A stretch of DNA of 64,000 nt from assembly GCF_001467025.1 (NCBI RefSeq), contig NZ_LNXV01000011.1, positions 36,705-100,704 of the forward strand, read 5' to 3'. The DNA comes from Legionella brunensis (GTDB lineage: Bacteria; Pseudomonadota; Gammaproteobacteria; Legionellales; Legionellaceae). The notes under the pieces were generated by a model. That model had not been told where the DNA came from and searched no databases. It worked only from the letters and a program-made list of their open reading frames with translations. Shown here piece after piece: positions 29,841 through 40,109 of this stretch. The position numbers were made by a program, and so were the translations under genes. How positions within the stretch are numbered: the first letter of the stretch is position 1; each line of letters opens with the position of its first letter.

Positions 29841-32297
29841 TTAAAGAATGATATTATCCCATGCTCCATAAGATGAACGAATGATTCCGCGAGGAAGTGA
29901 TAGGATAAATAGTAATCCCCCACAAACTATGCTGGCGATGGTTGCCAGAATTGTTGCTGTATAAATAAAAGGGGTGATTAATAAAGCCACAGCACAAAAC
30001 AAATTTAGCACGCGTAGTACACGAACTGTTTCAGCTAATGCAGTTATAGTAATTGTTATTACTAGTGAACCAATCAGATGATCAGCATTCGCCATAGAGC
30101 CTTCAGTGCCTAAAGTGATGCGAGTGAACATTAGCCATAACCCAATGAGTAAACAAAGTATTAAGTTCCAAGGAAGGGTTATACCGCCACTTAACATGTC
30201 TCTTATGACTATTCGCGGTGGCTGTTCAAAGGGATATGCTTCTTCTTTTGTGACTTTAGTTATTTCATCACTGTCCCCAACAAATAAAATCCGTAATAAT
30301 GGTCTGCCAGCTTTCCATCTTCGCCAAAGAAAGACACTTGTGGCAATTAATTCATCAAAGGAGTATGGCACTTGAATTAACATGGCAATAGCGGCTATCA
30401 GACATAAAGTACACCAGGTATTTAAAAGAATTGGCTGAATTATTATAAAGGTAATAGAGACAACCCCAAGAGGTACAATCATAATACCAAACAACAACAC
30501 CAACCAGGGCATTGTTCGCCAACGATTTGAACCTCCAATGATACCCGTTAGTATCTCCAAAATGTAAACTGCGGCACCAAGCCCTGCATCTGGAACCGGA
30601 AAAGCTTTAGATACGGAAGACGTAATAATTTCTTCCGTACCATTTTTTGCGTCTGGCAAATGACCAATAAAAAAAGGGTCCCATACATGCTCGATATGGC
30701 CTAGTTGGTAGGCTGCCATATAGCGCGAAATATAAAAACCTACGAATGCCAAGATGATAATAGGTAATCGTTGAACCCAGCTAGAGGGTGAATAATCCCA
30801 TCCCAATGGAATGGTTGGCCCCTCTAAAGCATTAGGTGCCACTCCTATGTCAGGTCGGACAAGTACGGAAAAACCAATAACAAGTGAGCCAATAAGAGTA
30901 TCATTTAAATAAGCGGCCGCGGTTGGAGCCCAAAAAATAAGTGGAGAAAATAATACCCACAAACCTATTATCGCACACCCCCAGCGAGCCATTGCTAAAC
31001 GCCATGATAAGCTTAGCAATGCCAGGAAAATTAAGACAGTACCACTGAGGATATCACTCCACATAAGAGAATAAGATACGTAACCTAAAGTTACTGGAGA
31101 AGTTATAAGCCAAAAACCAAAGGCAATATTTAAAAAATGAGCCCATAGATTTTGTTGATGTTGTTTACGAAAATTAGATTCGTAACGCAAGCGAATCTGC
31201 TCGGGATTATTTTCCTCAACTGCAACCATCCAGTCAGGCTTGGTTAACCCATTTTCTTCGTACCAACTTTCAGGATCAACCTTAAGCGCTTCAACCATTT
31301 TAGGTAGGGTTTCTTCGATTGTATGTTTAGGCTCCCAACGAAGTATTTTCCTTGCTTTAGAAACATCTAATGCATAATGATCAGAAGCAAGATCAATCAT
31401 GAAAGGACGAACAAAGTTTTTTTCTCCCTGATCAAAATCATCGGGTATCAGCGGTTCTGCTTGATTCTCCAGCCAAGCCCCAGCTTTGGCAATGGGAGGG
31501 GGAACAGCATATAAAGCCAAGCTTTCGCTATGAATTAATTGAGTTATATGGCGTTGTAATTTTTCATAGCTGATGGTTTTCGGTTCTCCTGCAAGGATAA
31601 TTTCTTCTTCGGCCAACTTGTTACGATACAAAAGTGCTTTTTTAAAAATCCTTATTAAATCCTCATGATGAATAAACGGCTGGCCTGCCTTGACATTACC
31701 AGCGTATAAATGACTTTTCATATCACGTTCATAGGTTCGTGCTATTTGATTAGCAAGTGTTGGTACACAGGTAACATCATCATATAGTCCTGCGAGGCGC
31801 AAGATAAGATAAGGAATTTTTCCATGATGACTAGCAATTATTTCTTCAGCCTTAGCTTTGGATTTTGGGTATACCCATTTGGGTCCAAGTAAATGGTCCT
31901 CATTAATGGTTTCTCCGACAGAACATGGCTTATGCACTAGAATAGTGCTTGAATAGATAAATCGATCTACTTCAAAATCTTGCAATCCCATCAGTAGGTT
32001 TTTTGTCCCATCTACATTGACAGATTTATATAGTGGAGATTCATCACCTGTAAAATCAAAATAAGCTGCAAGATGGATTACCGCTGCAATTTTACTACCA
32101 TATTTTTCTTTAAATAATTTAAGTGCCAAGACGACAGAATTCTCTGAAGTGATATCACAGGGAATTTCGCAAGTATCTTTCTCTTTATCGAATCCAATAA
32201 CCTTGTAAGTGTTTTTTAAGGCACGAGTTAGAGCTCGTCCTATCTTTCCAGCTGAACCTGTTATAATAACAATTGGTTTATTAGCTCCTTTAACCAT
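29841..32297 (-). CDS. Fusion of SDR/epimerase, SPW-repeat and VKOR-like membrane domains
   Basis: 818 residues. Residues 1 to about 330 form an extended SDR with ITGSAGKIGRALTRAL, the catalytic YPKSKAKAEE and a downstream LRLAGLYDD. Residues about 380-480 are membrane helices with SPW-type segments (FGFWLITSPVTLGY, IIGLWVLFSPLIFW). Residues about 510-650 resemble vitamin K epoxide reductase, with the redox motif WCTLC near 626-630. The loop cysteine pair expected in bacterial VKOR is not seen; the position corresponding to C..V.SS reads EEIITSSVSKAFPVPDAG. A further helical bundle closes the protein. AAAGGGA precedes the ATG. A membrane redox role linked to an NAD(P)-dependent enzyme is inferred; the substrate is unknown. 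Confidence 0.75.
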   Translation of the reverse strand: MVKGANKPIVIITGSAGKIGRALTRALKNTYKVIGFDKEKDTCEIPCDITSENSVVLALKLFKEKYGSKIAAVIHLAAYFDFTGDESPLYKSVNVDGTKNLLMGLQDFEVDRFIYSSTILVHKPCSVGETINEDHLLGPKWVYPKSKAKAEEIIASHHGKIPYLILRLAGLYDDVTCVPTLANQIARTYERDMKSHLYAGNVKAGQPFIHHEDLIRIFKKALLYRNKLAEEEIILAGEPKTISYEKLQRHITQLIHSESLALYAVPPPIAKAGAWLENQAEPLIPDDFDQGEKNFVRPFMIDLASDHYALDVSKARKILRWEPKHTIEETLPKMVEALKVDPESWYEENGLTKPDWMVAVEENNPEQIRLRYESNFRKQHQQNLWAHFLNIAFGFWLITSPVTLGYVSYSLMWSDILSGTVLIFLALLSLSWRLAMARWGCAIIGLWVLFSPLIFWAPTAAAYLNDTLIGSLVIGFSVLVRPDIGVAPNALEGPTIPLGWDYSPSSWVQRLPIIILAFVGFYISRYMAAYQLGHIEHVWDPFFIGHLPDAKNGTEEIITSSVSKAFPVPDAGLGAAVYILEILTGIIGGSNRWRTMPWLVLLFGIMIVPLGVVSITFIIIQPILLNTWCTLCLIAAIAMLIQVPYSFDELIATSVFLWRRWKAGRPLLRILFVGDSDEITKVTKEEAYPFEQPPRIVIRDMLSGGITLPWNLILCLLIGLWLMFTRITLGTEGSMANADHLIGSLVITITITALAETVRVLRVLNLFCAVALLITPFIYTATILATIASIVCGGLLFILSLPRGIIRSSYGAWDNIIL

Positions 32298-32744
32298 ATC
32301 AAAATCCCTTTAAATTTCCAGATAGTTAATTCTATAAATTATAGATAGTTTTTGAATGTATGGTTATTTGAAGAAATGGGAGTTGAGCAATTTATCAGGA
32401 AGATAAAATGCGGAATCCACCACAAAGCAGAGGTTATCTGGGCTATATCTTGTCGCAACCCCACCTTAGATGAGTGATAACATCACTGGTTTTAAATCAG
32501 ACCGATTATGAAATGAGTCAGTAAAAATAAGACCGGCTCTTACTCCAGTCTATCCTAAATCGATTTGATCTTTTCTTGTCCTCGTTTAATCCATTTGGAA
32601 TTCTTAGTTTATGATGTAGGTCGTGGGGTAGACGGAATCAAATTTGGTTCTTGGTCATCTGCTCTTGTGCAAATGAATAGCTTTTAAGATTATCTGGAAT
32701 GAAATCTTAGTCTCTTTTCATCAATTTCGCATATACTCTACATT
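32298..32744. other. Gene-free divergent region of about 450 bp
   Basis: It separates the leftward SDR-VKOR gene from the rightward lhr-like gene, so both promoters should lie here. I see no convincing ORF, RNA gene or repeat. A short open stretch reading VYDVGRGVDGIKFGSW ends with TAA at 32684-32686 but is too short to support. Confidence 0.4.
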
Positions 32745-35700
32745 ATGACTTCTACTTATCCTGATAGCTTAGCATGGGCACATCCTCTTGTTCGTGACTG
32801 GTTTGTTAAGCAATTTTTTTCTGCAACTGAACCCCAAGAACAAGGTTGGCCAAAAATCTTGGCAGGCAACACTACTTTAATTTCTGCACCAACAGGTTCA
32901 GGCAAAACGTTTGCTGCCTTTCTCGTATGCATTGATCATTTAGTGCGGCAATCTATTGCCAAAAAATTAACTAACCAGACTCAAGTTTTATATGTTTCTC
33001 CATTAAAAGCATTAACCAATGATATTCAAAAAAATCTTATCGGCCCTTTAACTGAAATTATGAAACTAGGTAAAGAGCAAGGTTATGAGATGGAAGAAAT
33101 ACAGATTGCGGTACGAACAGGCGATACACTTTCTCGTGAAAGACAAGCCATGTTAAAAAAACCACCGCATATTTTAGTAACCACACCTGAATCACTTTAT
33201 TTACTACTTACTGCTGAGAAAAGTCGCGCTATTCTTAAAGATGTTGGCACAGTTATCGTAGATGAAATTCATGCACTTGCAAATAATAAACGGGGTACTC
33301 ATTTATCATTATCCCTTGAACGATTAGAGGCTATCACTTTACAACCACCTGTTCGTATTGGTCTATCGGCAACACAAAAACCGATTGAAATAGTTGCCAA
33401 TTTTCTGGCAGGAAGTAATCGTCCCCAACCTGTGATTATTAATATTGGACATATTCGTCATTTAGAACTTAATATCGAAGTTCCATCTAGCGAATTAGCA
33501 CCTGTCGCCTCCAATGAACTGTGGGATGAAATTTATGAACGGCTTGCGGCATTGGCTCGGCAAAATCGCTCAACTCTAGTATTCGTCAACACGAGAAGAT
33601 TAGCTGAACGAGTTGCTCATCATTTGGCAGAGCGACTAGGAAAAGACTTAGTAGCTGCCCATCATGGAAGTTTATCGCGTAAGCTTCGTCTGGCCGCTGA
33701 AACAAAATTAAAAAATGGTGAACTCAGAGCTCTTGTGGCAACAGCTTCTCTAGAATTAGGAATTGACATCGGGACCGTTGACCTGGTATGTCAGCTTGGT
33801 TCTCCGCGTTCAATTTCTGTTGCATTGCAGCGTATTGGACGAGCGGGTCATTGGCATGGAGCAATTTCAAAAGGAAAGATTTTTGCCACAACTCGCAACG
33901 AATTGTTGGAGTGTGCCGCCTTAGTTCATGCCATACACACAAAAGATTTAGACAAACTTGTCATCCCAGAAGTTCCCTTAGATATTTTGGCACAGCAAAT
34001 TGTTGCAACTTGTGCTACTGATGATTGGCATGAAGAGGCGCTATTTGAGCTTATTAAGAAAAGTTTTCCTTATAAAAACCTCCGACGTGAAGAGTTCGAC
34101 ACAATTTTAGAGATGCTTTCTGAAGGCATTGCAGGTTCTCGTGGACGCTATGGTGCTTATCTTTTTCGTGATCGTGTTAATGGTATTGTTAAAGCGCGAC
34201 GCGGTAGTCGACTAACCGCTATTACGAGTGGTGGTGCTATTCCTGAAAATGGTTTATTCACAGTAATCGCAGAACCTAACAATGTGATGGTCGGGACATT
34301 AGATGAGGATTTTGCCGTTGAAAGTAATCGCGGCGATATCATTCTCCTCGGTAATACGTCCTGGAAAATCAGGCGAATTGAAAGTTCAAAAGGCAAAGTA
34401 TTAGTTGAAGATGCTCATGGAGCCCCACCTAGTGTTCCATTTTGGCGCGGTGAAGCACCATCAAGAACCGATGAGCTCTCTTTACAGGTCTCTGATTTGC
34501 GAAAAAAAATAAACGCGATGCTGCCACCAACCCTGTCTCCTACCAAAGAAATTCAAAAACAGCCTGATACAACAATGGCAATAGACTGGTTAAAAGAACA
34601 CTGTGGGGTCAATGATGCTGGTGCAGAGCAATTGATCGAATATATTTTGGAAGGACGCATCGTTTTAGGTGCAGTACCCACTCAAGAAACTGTTATTGCC
34701 GAACGCTTTTTCGATGAGTCAGGAGGCATGCAACTTATTATTCACTCTCCATTTGGTGCACGTATTAACAAAGCCTGGGGATTGGCTTTAAGAAAACGGT
34801 TTTGCCGTTCTTTTAATTTTGAATTACAAGCGGCAGCAACAGATGATGGGATCAATATCTCACTTGCCGAACAGCATAGTTTCCCCTTGGCGGATGTTTT
34901 CCATTTTTTACATCCTAATACCATTCGTGATGTAATAACCCAAGCAGTTTTACAATCACCGCTTTTTACAACACGTTGGCGGTGGACCGCGACAAGAGCA
35001 TTAGCTTTGGTACGGTTTCGTAATGGCAGAAAAGTCCCTCCTAATATACTTCGCATGCTTTCAGATGATCTCTTAGCCGCAGTATTTCCCGATGCAGCTG
35101 CCTGCCAGGATAATTTGGCGGGTCAAGATATAGAGCTTCCAGAACATCCTTTAATCATTGAAACGATGAAGGATGCTCTTACAGAGGCACTTGATATTGA
35201 AGGTTTTACAAATCTTCTCCAAGGCATTGTTACAGGAGCGATTCAATGCCTCGCTGTAGACGCACCAGTTCCTTCTGTTTTTTCTCATGAAATTTTAAAT
35301 GCCAATCCTTACGCTTTTCTCGATGATGCACCATTAGAAGAAAGAAGAGCTCGCGCTGTCGAGATGCGCCGCATTTTGCCAGAGTCAGTGTTACGTGAGG
35401 TTGGAGAACTCGATCAAACTGCAATATTCGAAGTCCAGAAACAAGCTTGGCCCGATATACGAAATGCCGATGAGTTACACGATATTTTACAAAGTTTGAT
35501 AGCCCTCCCCGCAGACATTCATTTTAGTGATGAACAAAAAATATTCCCGGCATGGCAAACCTTTTTTGAGCAATTGATAGCGAATGGCCGAGCAGGAAAA
35601 GCATCCGTTGAAAATAAACAATTTTGGCTCGCAACAGAAAAAAAGAAAACCTTTACCAAAATTTTTCCTGAAGCAACTTTTCTCACTCCATTAGTCGATA

Positions 35701-37022
35701 TTAAGGAGAAAGAATTAAAACGCGAGAAAGCCATCATCCTTATGGTTCAAGGATGGTTACAACAACTAGGTCCTGTTAATTCTCACGAATTAGCTAATGC
35801 ATTCTCCTTGAATCCAACAGAAATAGAACAAGCAATACTCCATCTCGAATCCACAGGCGCAATTTTACGAGGAAAATTTAGAACAACCCCTTCTAATCAG
35901 CTTGAATGGTGTGATAGACGACTTTTAGCCAGGATTCATCGTTTAACTGTTGGCAAATTGCGACAAGAAATAGAACCTGTTACAGCCGCTCAATTCATGC
36001 GCTGGTTAGTTAATTGGCAACATCTAATGCCCAATACGCAATTGAGGGGCGAGCATGGTTTGTTAGAAACTATACGGCAATTACAAAGTTATGAAATTCC
36101 GGCTAATGCCTGGGAAAAACAAATTTTTGCCAAACGCGTGAAAGATTATAGTCCCGACATGCTAGATCGCTTATGTTTAACAGGAGTAATTGGCTGGGGA
36201 CGCCTATCCCCCCACCCAGCCCTTGCTCAAGAAGCGGCAGACTCTTTAAAGTATAAACGCATCATTCCAACGAGTGTTGCCCCTATTACTTTTTTCATTC
36301 GTGAAGATTCCGACTGGATGATGAGAGCCTCCCATTTAGAGGATGAGATACCCTCCTTAAGTCATGTTGCACAAAATATCTATTCTTACCTAAAAGAAAA
36401 TGGCGCTTCTTTTTTTATCGATATTGTGTATGGGGTAAATCATCTAAAAGCAGAGGTTGAAACAGCGTTGTGGGAGTTAGTTTCTGCAGGATTAATCACT
36501 GCCGATGGCTTTGACAATTTACGTACTTTAATCGACCCTCATCGTCGCTCTGGAAGACGAAGCCGCAGTATTTTTAGACACGCCTCTGGAAGATGGTCTT
36601 TATTAAATACGACAAAAAGAGAAGTCACCAAAGAAAAACAGATTGAAGCAACCTGTTGGGTTTTGCTTCAACGATATGGAGTTTGTTTTCGTGAATTGCT
36701 AGCAAGAGAAAAAATTATTCCAACTTGGCGAGAGTTATTAATCGCTTTTCGTCGCTTGGAAGACCGAGGAGAAATAAGAGGTGGCCGCTTCGTCGATGGT
36801 TTTCTGGGGGAACAATTTGCCTTACCTTATGCAGTCGACTCTCTTCGTGCCATAAAAAAGAAATTGCCTGATGAAATAAGCGTTAGTATTGCAGCAGTAG
36901 ATCCTTTAAACCTGGTTGGCCTAGTATTGCCAGGGGAACGTATCCCGGCTCTCTCAGGAAAAAAGTTAGTTTTGCGAGACGGGGTTGTCCATTCTGAAGA
37001 AGTTTATAACACCAGTTCATAA
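32745..37022 (+). CDS. lhr: Lhr-like superfamily 2 ATP-dependent helicase
   Basis: 1425 residues, slightly shorter than E. coli Lhr. SF2 motifs are in order: Walker A APTGSGKTFAAF (about 48-59), motif Ia YVSPLKALTND, DEIH in VIVDEIHAL (about 172), motif III GLSATQKP, FVNTRRLAE, ASLELGIDIG and motif VI ALQRIGRAGHW. The long remainder matches the Lhr C-terminal arrangement with the winged-helix/beta-barrel core and AlkZ-like extension (RHASGRWSLL, GRFVDGFLGEQFALP). Lhr proteins are 3'-5' DNA helicases implicated in repair. No clear ribosome-binding site precedes the ATG. It is monocistronic, with about 190 bp to xseA. Confidence 0.93.
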   Translation: MTSTYPDSLAWAHPLVRDWFVKQFFSATEPQEQGWPKILAGNTTLISAPTGSGKTFAAFLVCIDHLVRQSIAKKLTNQTQVLYVSPLKALTNDIQKNLIGPLTEIMKLGKEQGYEMEEIQIAVRTGDTLSRERQAMLKKPPHILVTTPESLYLLLTAEKSRAILKDVGTVIVDEIHALANNKRGTHLSLSLERLEAITLQPPVRIGLSATQKPIEIVANFLAGSNRPQPVIINIGHIRHLELNIEVPSSELAPVASNELWDEIYERLAALARQNRSTLVFVNTRRLAERVAHHLAERLGKDLVAAHHGSLSRKLRLAAETKLKNGELRALVATASLELGIDIGTVDLVCQLGSPRSISVALQRIGRAGHWHGAISKGKIFATTRNELLECAALVHAIHTKDLDKLVIPEVPLDILAQQIVATCATDDWHEEALFELIKKSFPYKNLRREEFDTILEMLSEGIAGSRGRYGAYLFRDRVNGIVKARRGSRLTAITSGGAIPENGLFTVIAEPNNVMVGTLDEDFAVESNRGDIILLGNTSWKIRRIESSKGKVLVEDAHGAPPSVPFWRGEAPSRTDELSLQVSDLRKKINAMLPPTLSPTKEIQKQPDTTMAIDWLKEHCGVNDAGAEQLIEYILEGRIVLGAVPTQETVIAERFFDESGGMQLIIHSPFGARINKAWGLALRKRFCRSFNFELQAAATDDGINISLAEQHSFPLADVFHFLHPNTIRDVITQAVLQSPLFTTRWRWTATRALALVRFRNGRKVPPNILRMLSDDLLAAVFPDAAACQDNLAGQDIELPEHPLIIETMKDALTEALDIEGFTNLLQGIVTGAIQCLAVDAPVPSVFSHEILNANPYAFLDDAPLEERRARAVEMRRILPESVLREVGELDQTAIFEVQKQAWPDIRNADELHDILQSLIALPADIHFSDEQKIFPAWQTFFEQLIANGRAGKASVENKQFWLATEKKKTFTKIFPEATFLTPLVDIKEKELKREKAIILMVQGWLQQLGPVNSHELANAFSLNPTEIEQAILHLESTGAILRGKFRTTPSNQLEWCDRRLLARIHRLTVGKLRQEIEPVTAAQFMRWLVNWQHLMPNTQLRGEHGLLETIRQLQSYEIPANAWEKQIFAKRVKDYSPDMLDRLCLTGVIGWGRLSPHPALAQEAADSLKYKRIIPTSVAPITFFIREDSDWMMRASHLEDEIPSLSHVAQNIYSYLKENGASFFIDIVYGVNHLKAEVETALWELVSAGLITADGFDNLRTLIDPHRRSGRRSRSIFRHASGRWSLLNTTKREVTKEKQIEATCWVLLQRYGVCFRELLAREKIIPTWRELLIAFRRLEDRGEIRGGRFVDGFLGEQFALPYAVDSLRAIKKKLPDEISVSIAAVDPLNLVGLVLPGERIPALSGKKLVLRDGVVHSEEVYNTSS

Positions 37023-37210
37023 TTTACTCCCCGAAAGACAGCAGGGTCCATCACTTCAGCCCACCATAAATGGATGCCGCGGGAAATCGTGATTAACAAG
37101 AGTACTACCTCGTTTATAAAAACTAATGAAAGCTTATCTTTTACAGTAACTATTTTTTCCAGCAGTTTAAATTGCTACTATAGCTCTCTTCGTCATCACC
37201 ACTTAGCATT

Positions 37211-38536
37211 ATGCAACAGGATTCATCAGCACTCACTGTAAGCCAACTTAATCGCCAAATCCGTTTCTGGCTAGAAAATGAAGTTGGTGAGATAGTGGTC
37301 ATGGGCGAGTTATCTAATTTAAGTAAACCTTATTCAGGCCATTTCTACTTTACTTTAAAAGATGCGACAGCTCAGTTGCGATGTGTTTATTTTCGTAACC
37401 ATCATTCCGCAGAAAGTAAAAATTTCAAAGATGGACAACAAGTCCTAGCAAAAGGGAAATTAAGCCTTTATGAAGCTAGAGGCGATTATCAACTGATTGT
37501 ACATTCATTAAGCGAAGCAGGCTTAGGGGAACTTTATCGGCAATTTGAAGAATTGAAAGCCAAACTCCAAGCTCAAGGATTATTTGCAGCAGAAAAAAAG
37601 AAAAGAATCCCTCGTTTTTCATCCCTCATCGGCGTGATTACTTCAGCAAATGGTGCTGCACTACAAGATATCCTGATTACTTTGGCCAGACGTTATCCCT
37701 TGGCTTCGGTAAAAGTGTATGCAAGTGAAGTACAAGGCAAAGAGGCACCACAGCAACTGATTAAAGCGCTTCACAAAGCGAATAGGGATAATCAAGCCGA
37801 GGTCATAATTCTAGCCAGAGGAGGCGGTAGCATTGAGGATTTATGGGCTTTTAATAATGAACAATTGGCTATGGCGATAAGCGAAAGCAAAATACCAATT
37901 GTGACCGGAATTGGCCACGAAACTGATTTTACTATCGCAGATTTTGTTGCCGATTTAAGAGCCGCTACACCGACTGCTGCTGCCGAAGCAGTCACACCAA
38001 ATCAAGTTGAATTAGCTGCTGCATTACAAACATTCGAACGGCGCATAATTTCCTTAATTAGCCGCTTTACACAGCACAAACAACTTTTACTATCCCATCG
38101 GATGGCTAAAATTTTGTCGCCGCAACAATTGATTGCCAAGCATTGGCAATCAGTTGATTTTTTAGAGCGGCAGCTTTACCAATCCATGTATGGTTTGGTC
38201 AGCAAAAGAAATAATCACCTCAACTTATTACTCACCAAATTACATGCCCAAAACCCGAATGCTTTGCTGCAGCAATCACGAAGTCAAATTCTTTCTCTTG
38301 AACAACATTTAACCCAACATATCAAAACTAAATTAAATGGATTAAAACAGCGTTTTACAGCGAAGCTGGCTACATTGCATGCCGTCAGCCCCTTAGCTAC
38401 ACTGGAAAGAGGATATGCGATAGCAACACTTAATAAAAAAATTATCTTTAGTACTTCACAAGTAAAAAAAAGTGATATCGTAAATGTACGCCTGGCACAA
38501 GGAACCTTAAGTTGCGAAGTAATTGAAAAGGAATAA
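37211..38536 (+). CDS. xseA: Exodeoxyribonuclease VII large subunit
   Basis: 441 residues. XseA with XseB degrades single-stranded DNA. The N-terminal OB fold (LSNLSKPYSGHFYFTLKD) is followed by the catalytic domain with IGVITSANGAALQDIL, ILARGGGSIEDLWAFN, GIGHETDFTIADFVAD and RAATPTAAAE, then a coiled-coil region and the C-terminal LERGYAIATL. No xseB is adjacent. The next gene begins one base after its stop. Confidence 0.96.
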   Translation: MQQDSSALTVSQLNRQIRFWLENEVGEIVVMGELSNLSKPYSGHFYFTLKDATAQLRCVYFRNHHSAESKNFKDGQQVLAKGKLSLYEARGDYQLIVHSLSEAGLGELYRQFEELKAKLQAQGLFAAEKKKRIPRFSSLIGVITSANGAALQDILITLARRYPLASVKVYASEVQGKEAPQQLIKALHKANRDNQAEVIILARGGGSIEDLWAFNNEQLAMAISESKIPIVTGIGHETDFTIADFVADLRAATPTAAAEAVTPNQVELAAALQTFERRIISLISRFTQHKQLLLSHRMAKILSPQQLIAKHWQSVDFLERQLYQSMYGLVSKRNNHLNLLLTKLHAQNPNALLQQSRSQILSLEQHLTQHIKTKLNGLKQRFTAKLATLHAVSPLATLERGYAIATLNKKIIFSTSQVKKSDIVNVRLAQGTLSCEVIEKE

Positions 38537-39463
38537 ATGATGAAGGATTATTTCATATCTAAAAGACTTGGGTATCAATCTTTACTAACTGCTGCACTGC
38601 TCTTTTTAGTAGCACATAGCTTATTTGCCAATACACTGCCTGAAAATCATTCAGTCAATGGTGGTGTTACTATTATTCCAATTGATATCAAACAAAAGCC
38701 TGAGGTTTATTTCGAGAACAAAAAAATCGCAGTTATCCCCAGTTCAAAACCTAATCAATGGTTACTTCTTGTTGGGATACCCTTGGATAAACAACAGTCC
38801 ATTCAAAACCTTGTTATGACAAAGCCTTATCGCATGTCTATTCCGTTTCATGTCACCGATAAATATTATGCAACGCAATATTTAACCATTAAAGACGAGC
38901 GTCTTGCTAACCCCTACGCTGAAGACAAAATACGCATCGATCAAGAAAACAAAGAAATGACAGCTATATATTCGCAATTTACGCCTAATAATCCCTTTAT
39001 CGAAGGTTTTAAAGCACCTGCACACGGCCCTATTACAAGTCTTTTTGGCTTAAAGCGATTCTATAATAATCTACCCTGGCCCCCTCACTCTGGTTTAGAT
39101 ATTGGCGCACCTCAAGATACCCCAGTTCATGTCATTGCGAAAGGAAATGTAGTCAGCACAAAAGAATATTTTTTCACGGGCAATACTGTAATAGTGGATC
39201 ATGGCATGGGCGTGTTTTCTCTTTATGCACATTTAAAACGCATCGATGTCAAAGTTGGCGATCATTTGCAACAAGGTGCATCAGTAGGTACAGTTGGAAT
39301 GACCGGCCGAGCAACTGGTCCTCATTTGCATTGGTCAATGGTCATGAATCAAACACTGGTCGATCCACTTCTTTTTGTACCTTTACGAGTAATTACTGCA
39401 GTACCTGCAACTAACAAAATAGTTCAGAAAACCACACAACCTACATCGAATTTAAATCAGTGA
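38537..39463 (+). CDS. M23-family (LytM) peptidoglycan endopeptidase
   Basis: 308 residues with a signal-type N-terminal helix (LTAALLFLVAHSLFA), so probably periplasmic. The LytM domain is at about 155-280: zinc ligands in HSGLDIGAPQ (His and Asp near 183 and 187) and GRATGPHLHWSM (HxH near 262-264), with LYAHLKRIDVKVGDHL between. All metal ligands are present, so it should be an active cross-link hydrolase rather than an EnvC/NlpD-type activator. AAGGAATAA precedes the start and the gene abuts xseA. Confidence 0.9.
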   Translation: MMKDYFISKRLGYQSLLTAALLFLVAHSLFANTLPENHSVNGGVTIIPIDIKQKPEVYFENKKIAVIPSSKPNQWLLLVGIPLDKQQSIQNLVMTKPYRMSIPFHVTDKYYATQYLTIKDERLANPYAEDKIRIDQENKEMTAIYSQFTPNNPFIEGFKAPAHGPITSLFGLKRFYNNLPWPPHSGLDIGAPQDTPVHVIAKGNVVSTKEYFFTGNTVIVDHGMGVFSLYAHLKRIDVKVGDHLQQGASVGTVGMTGRATGPHLHWSMVMNQTLVDPLLFVPLRVITAVPATNKIVQKTTQPTSNLNQ

Positions 39464-39484
39464 TGCCTATTAAAAGGAATTTAT

Positions 39485-40072
39485 ATGCTTGAGGAAATTA
39501 ATAACAGTTTGTCCGTCATCATTCAACAAACTCGGGCAAACACGAATATCCTTATTATTATTTTGTGCATACCGTGGCTAGTATATTTCCTTAATCTTTT
39601 TTTTAACAATAGATTGCTTTATTTAGGTATTATTCCAAGACGACTTTATGGATTGAGCGGTATCCTATTTTCTCCACTGCTGCATGCAAATTTCAATCAT
39701 CTTTTTTTTAACTCAATCCCACTACTGGTATTAAGTAATTTTATTTTGATCAATGGATTGACATACTTTTTATATGTGACTGTGTTTATTACTATCCTTA
39801 GTGGTTTTTTAATCTGGTGTTTTGCCAAACCAGGAATTCATATCGGAGCCAGTGCTTTGATTACAGGATATTGGGGATTGTTGGTCAGTGATATCTTACA
39901 ACAAGGTACCGTTACCGCAATTATCTTAGGAATTATAAGCCTCTATTATTTTGCCGGGATTTTTTTAGGAATCTTCCCTGGGAAAAAAGGAGTGTCTTGG
40001 GAGGGGCATTTATTTGGTCTGATAGCAGGTTTTGCTACCAGTTATATTGTGAGTTACCTTGGCTTAACCTAG
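39485..40072 (+). CDS. Rhomboid-family intramembrane serine protease
   Basis: 195 residues with six hydrophobic helices. Landmarks are LLHANFNHLFFN in helix 2, the catalytic serine in IHIGASALITGYWG (about residue 121) and the helix-6 histidine in EGHLFGLIAGF (about 174). Rhomboids cleave single-pass proteins within the membrane. It is 21 nt after the M23 peptidase gene with AAGGA before the ATG, so the two are likely cotranscribed. The substrate is unknown. Confidence 0.9.
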   Translation: MLEEINNSLSVIIQQTRANTNILIIILCIPWLVYFLNLFFNNRLLYLGIIPRRLYGLSGILFSPLLHANFNHLFFNSIPLLVLSNFILINGLTYFLYVTVFITILSGFLIWCFAKPGIHIGASALITGYWGLLVSDILQQGTVTAIILGIISLYYFAGIFLGIFPGKKGVSWEGHLFGLIAGFATSYIVSYLGLT

Positions 40073-40109
40073 TAGAGGGCATTATTCAAAGTAATTACCT
40101 ATCAACCTT

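Noticed and set aside
32575..32686. Short plus-strand stretch VYDVGRGVDGIKFGSW as a gene remnant
   Set aside because: About 36 codons without a start; cannot be told from chance.
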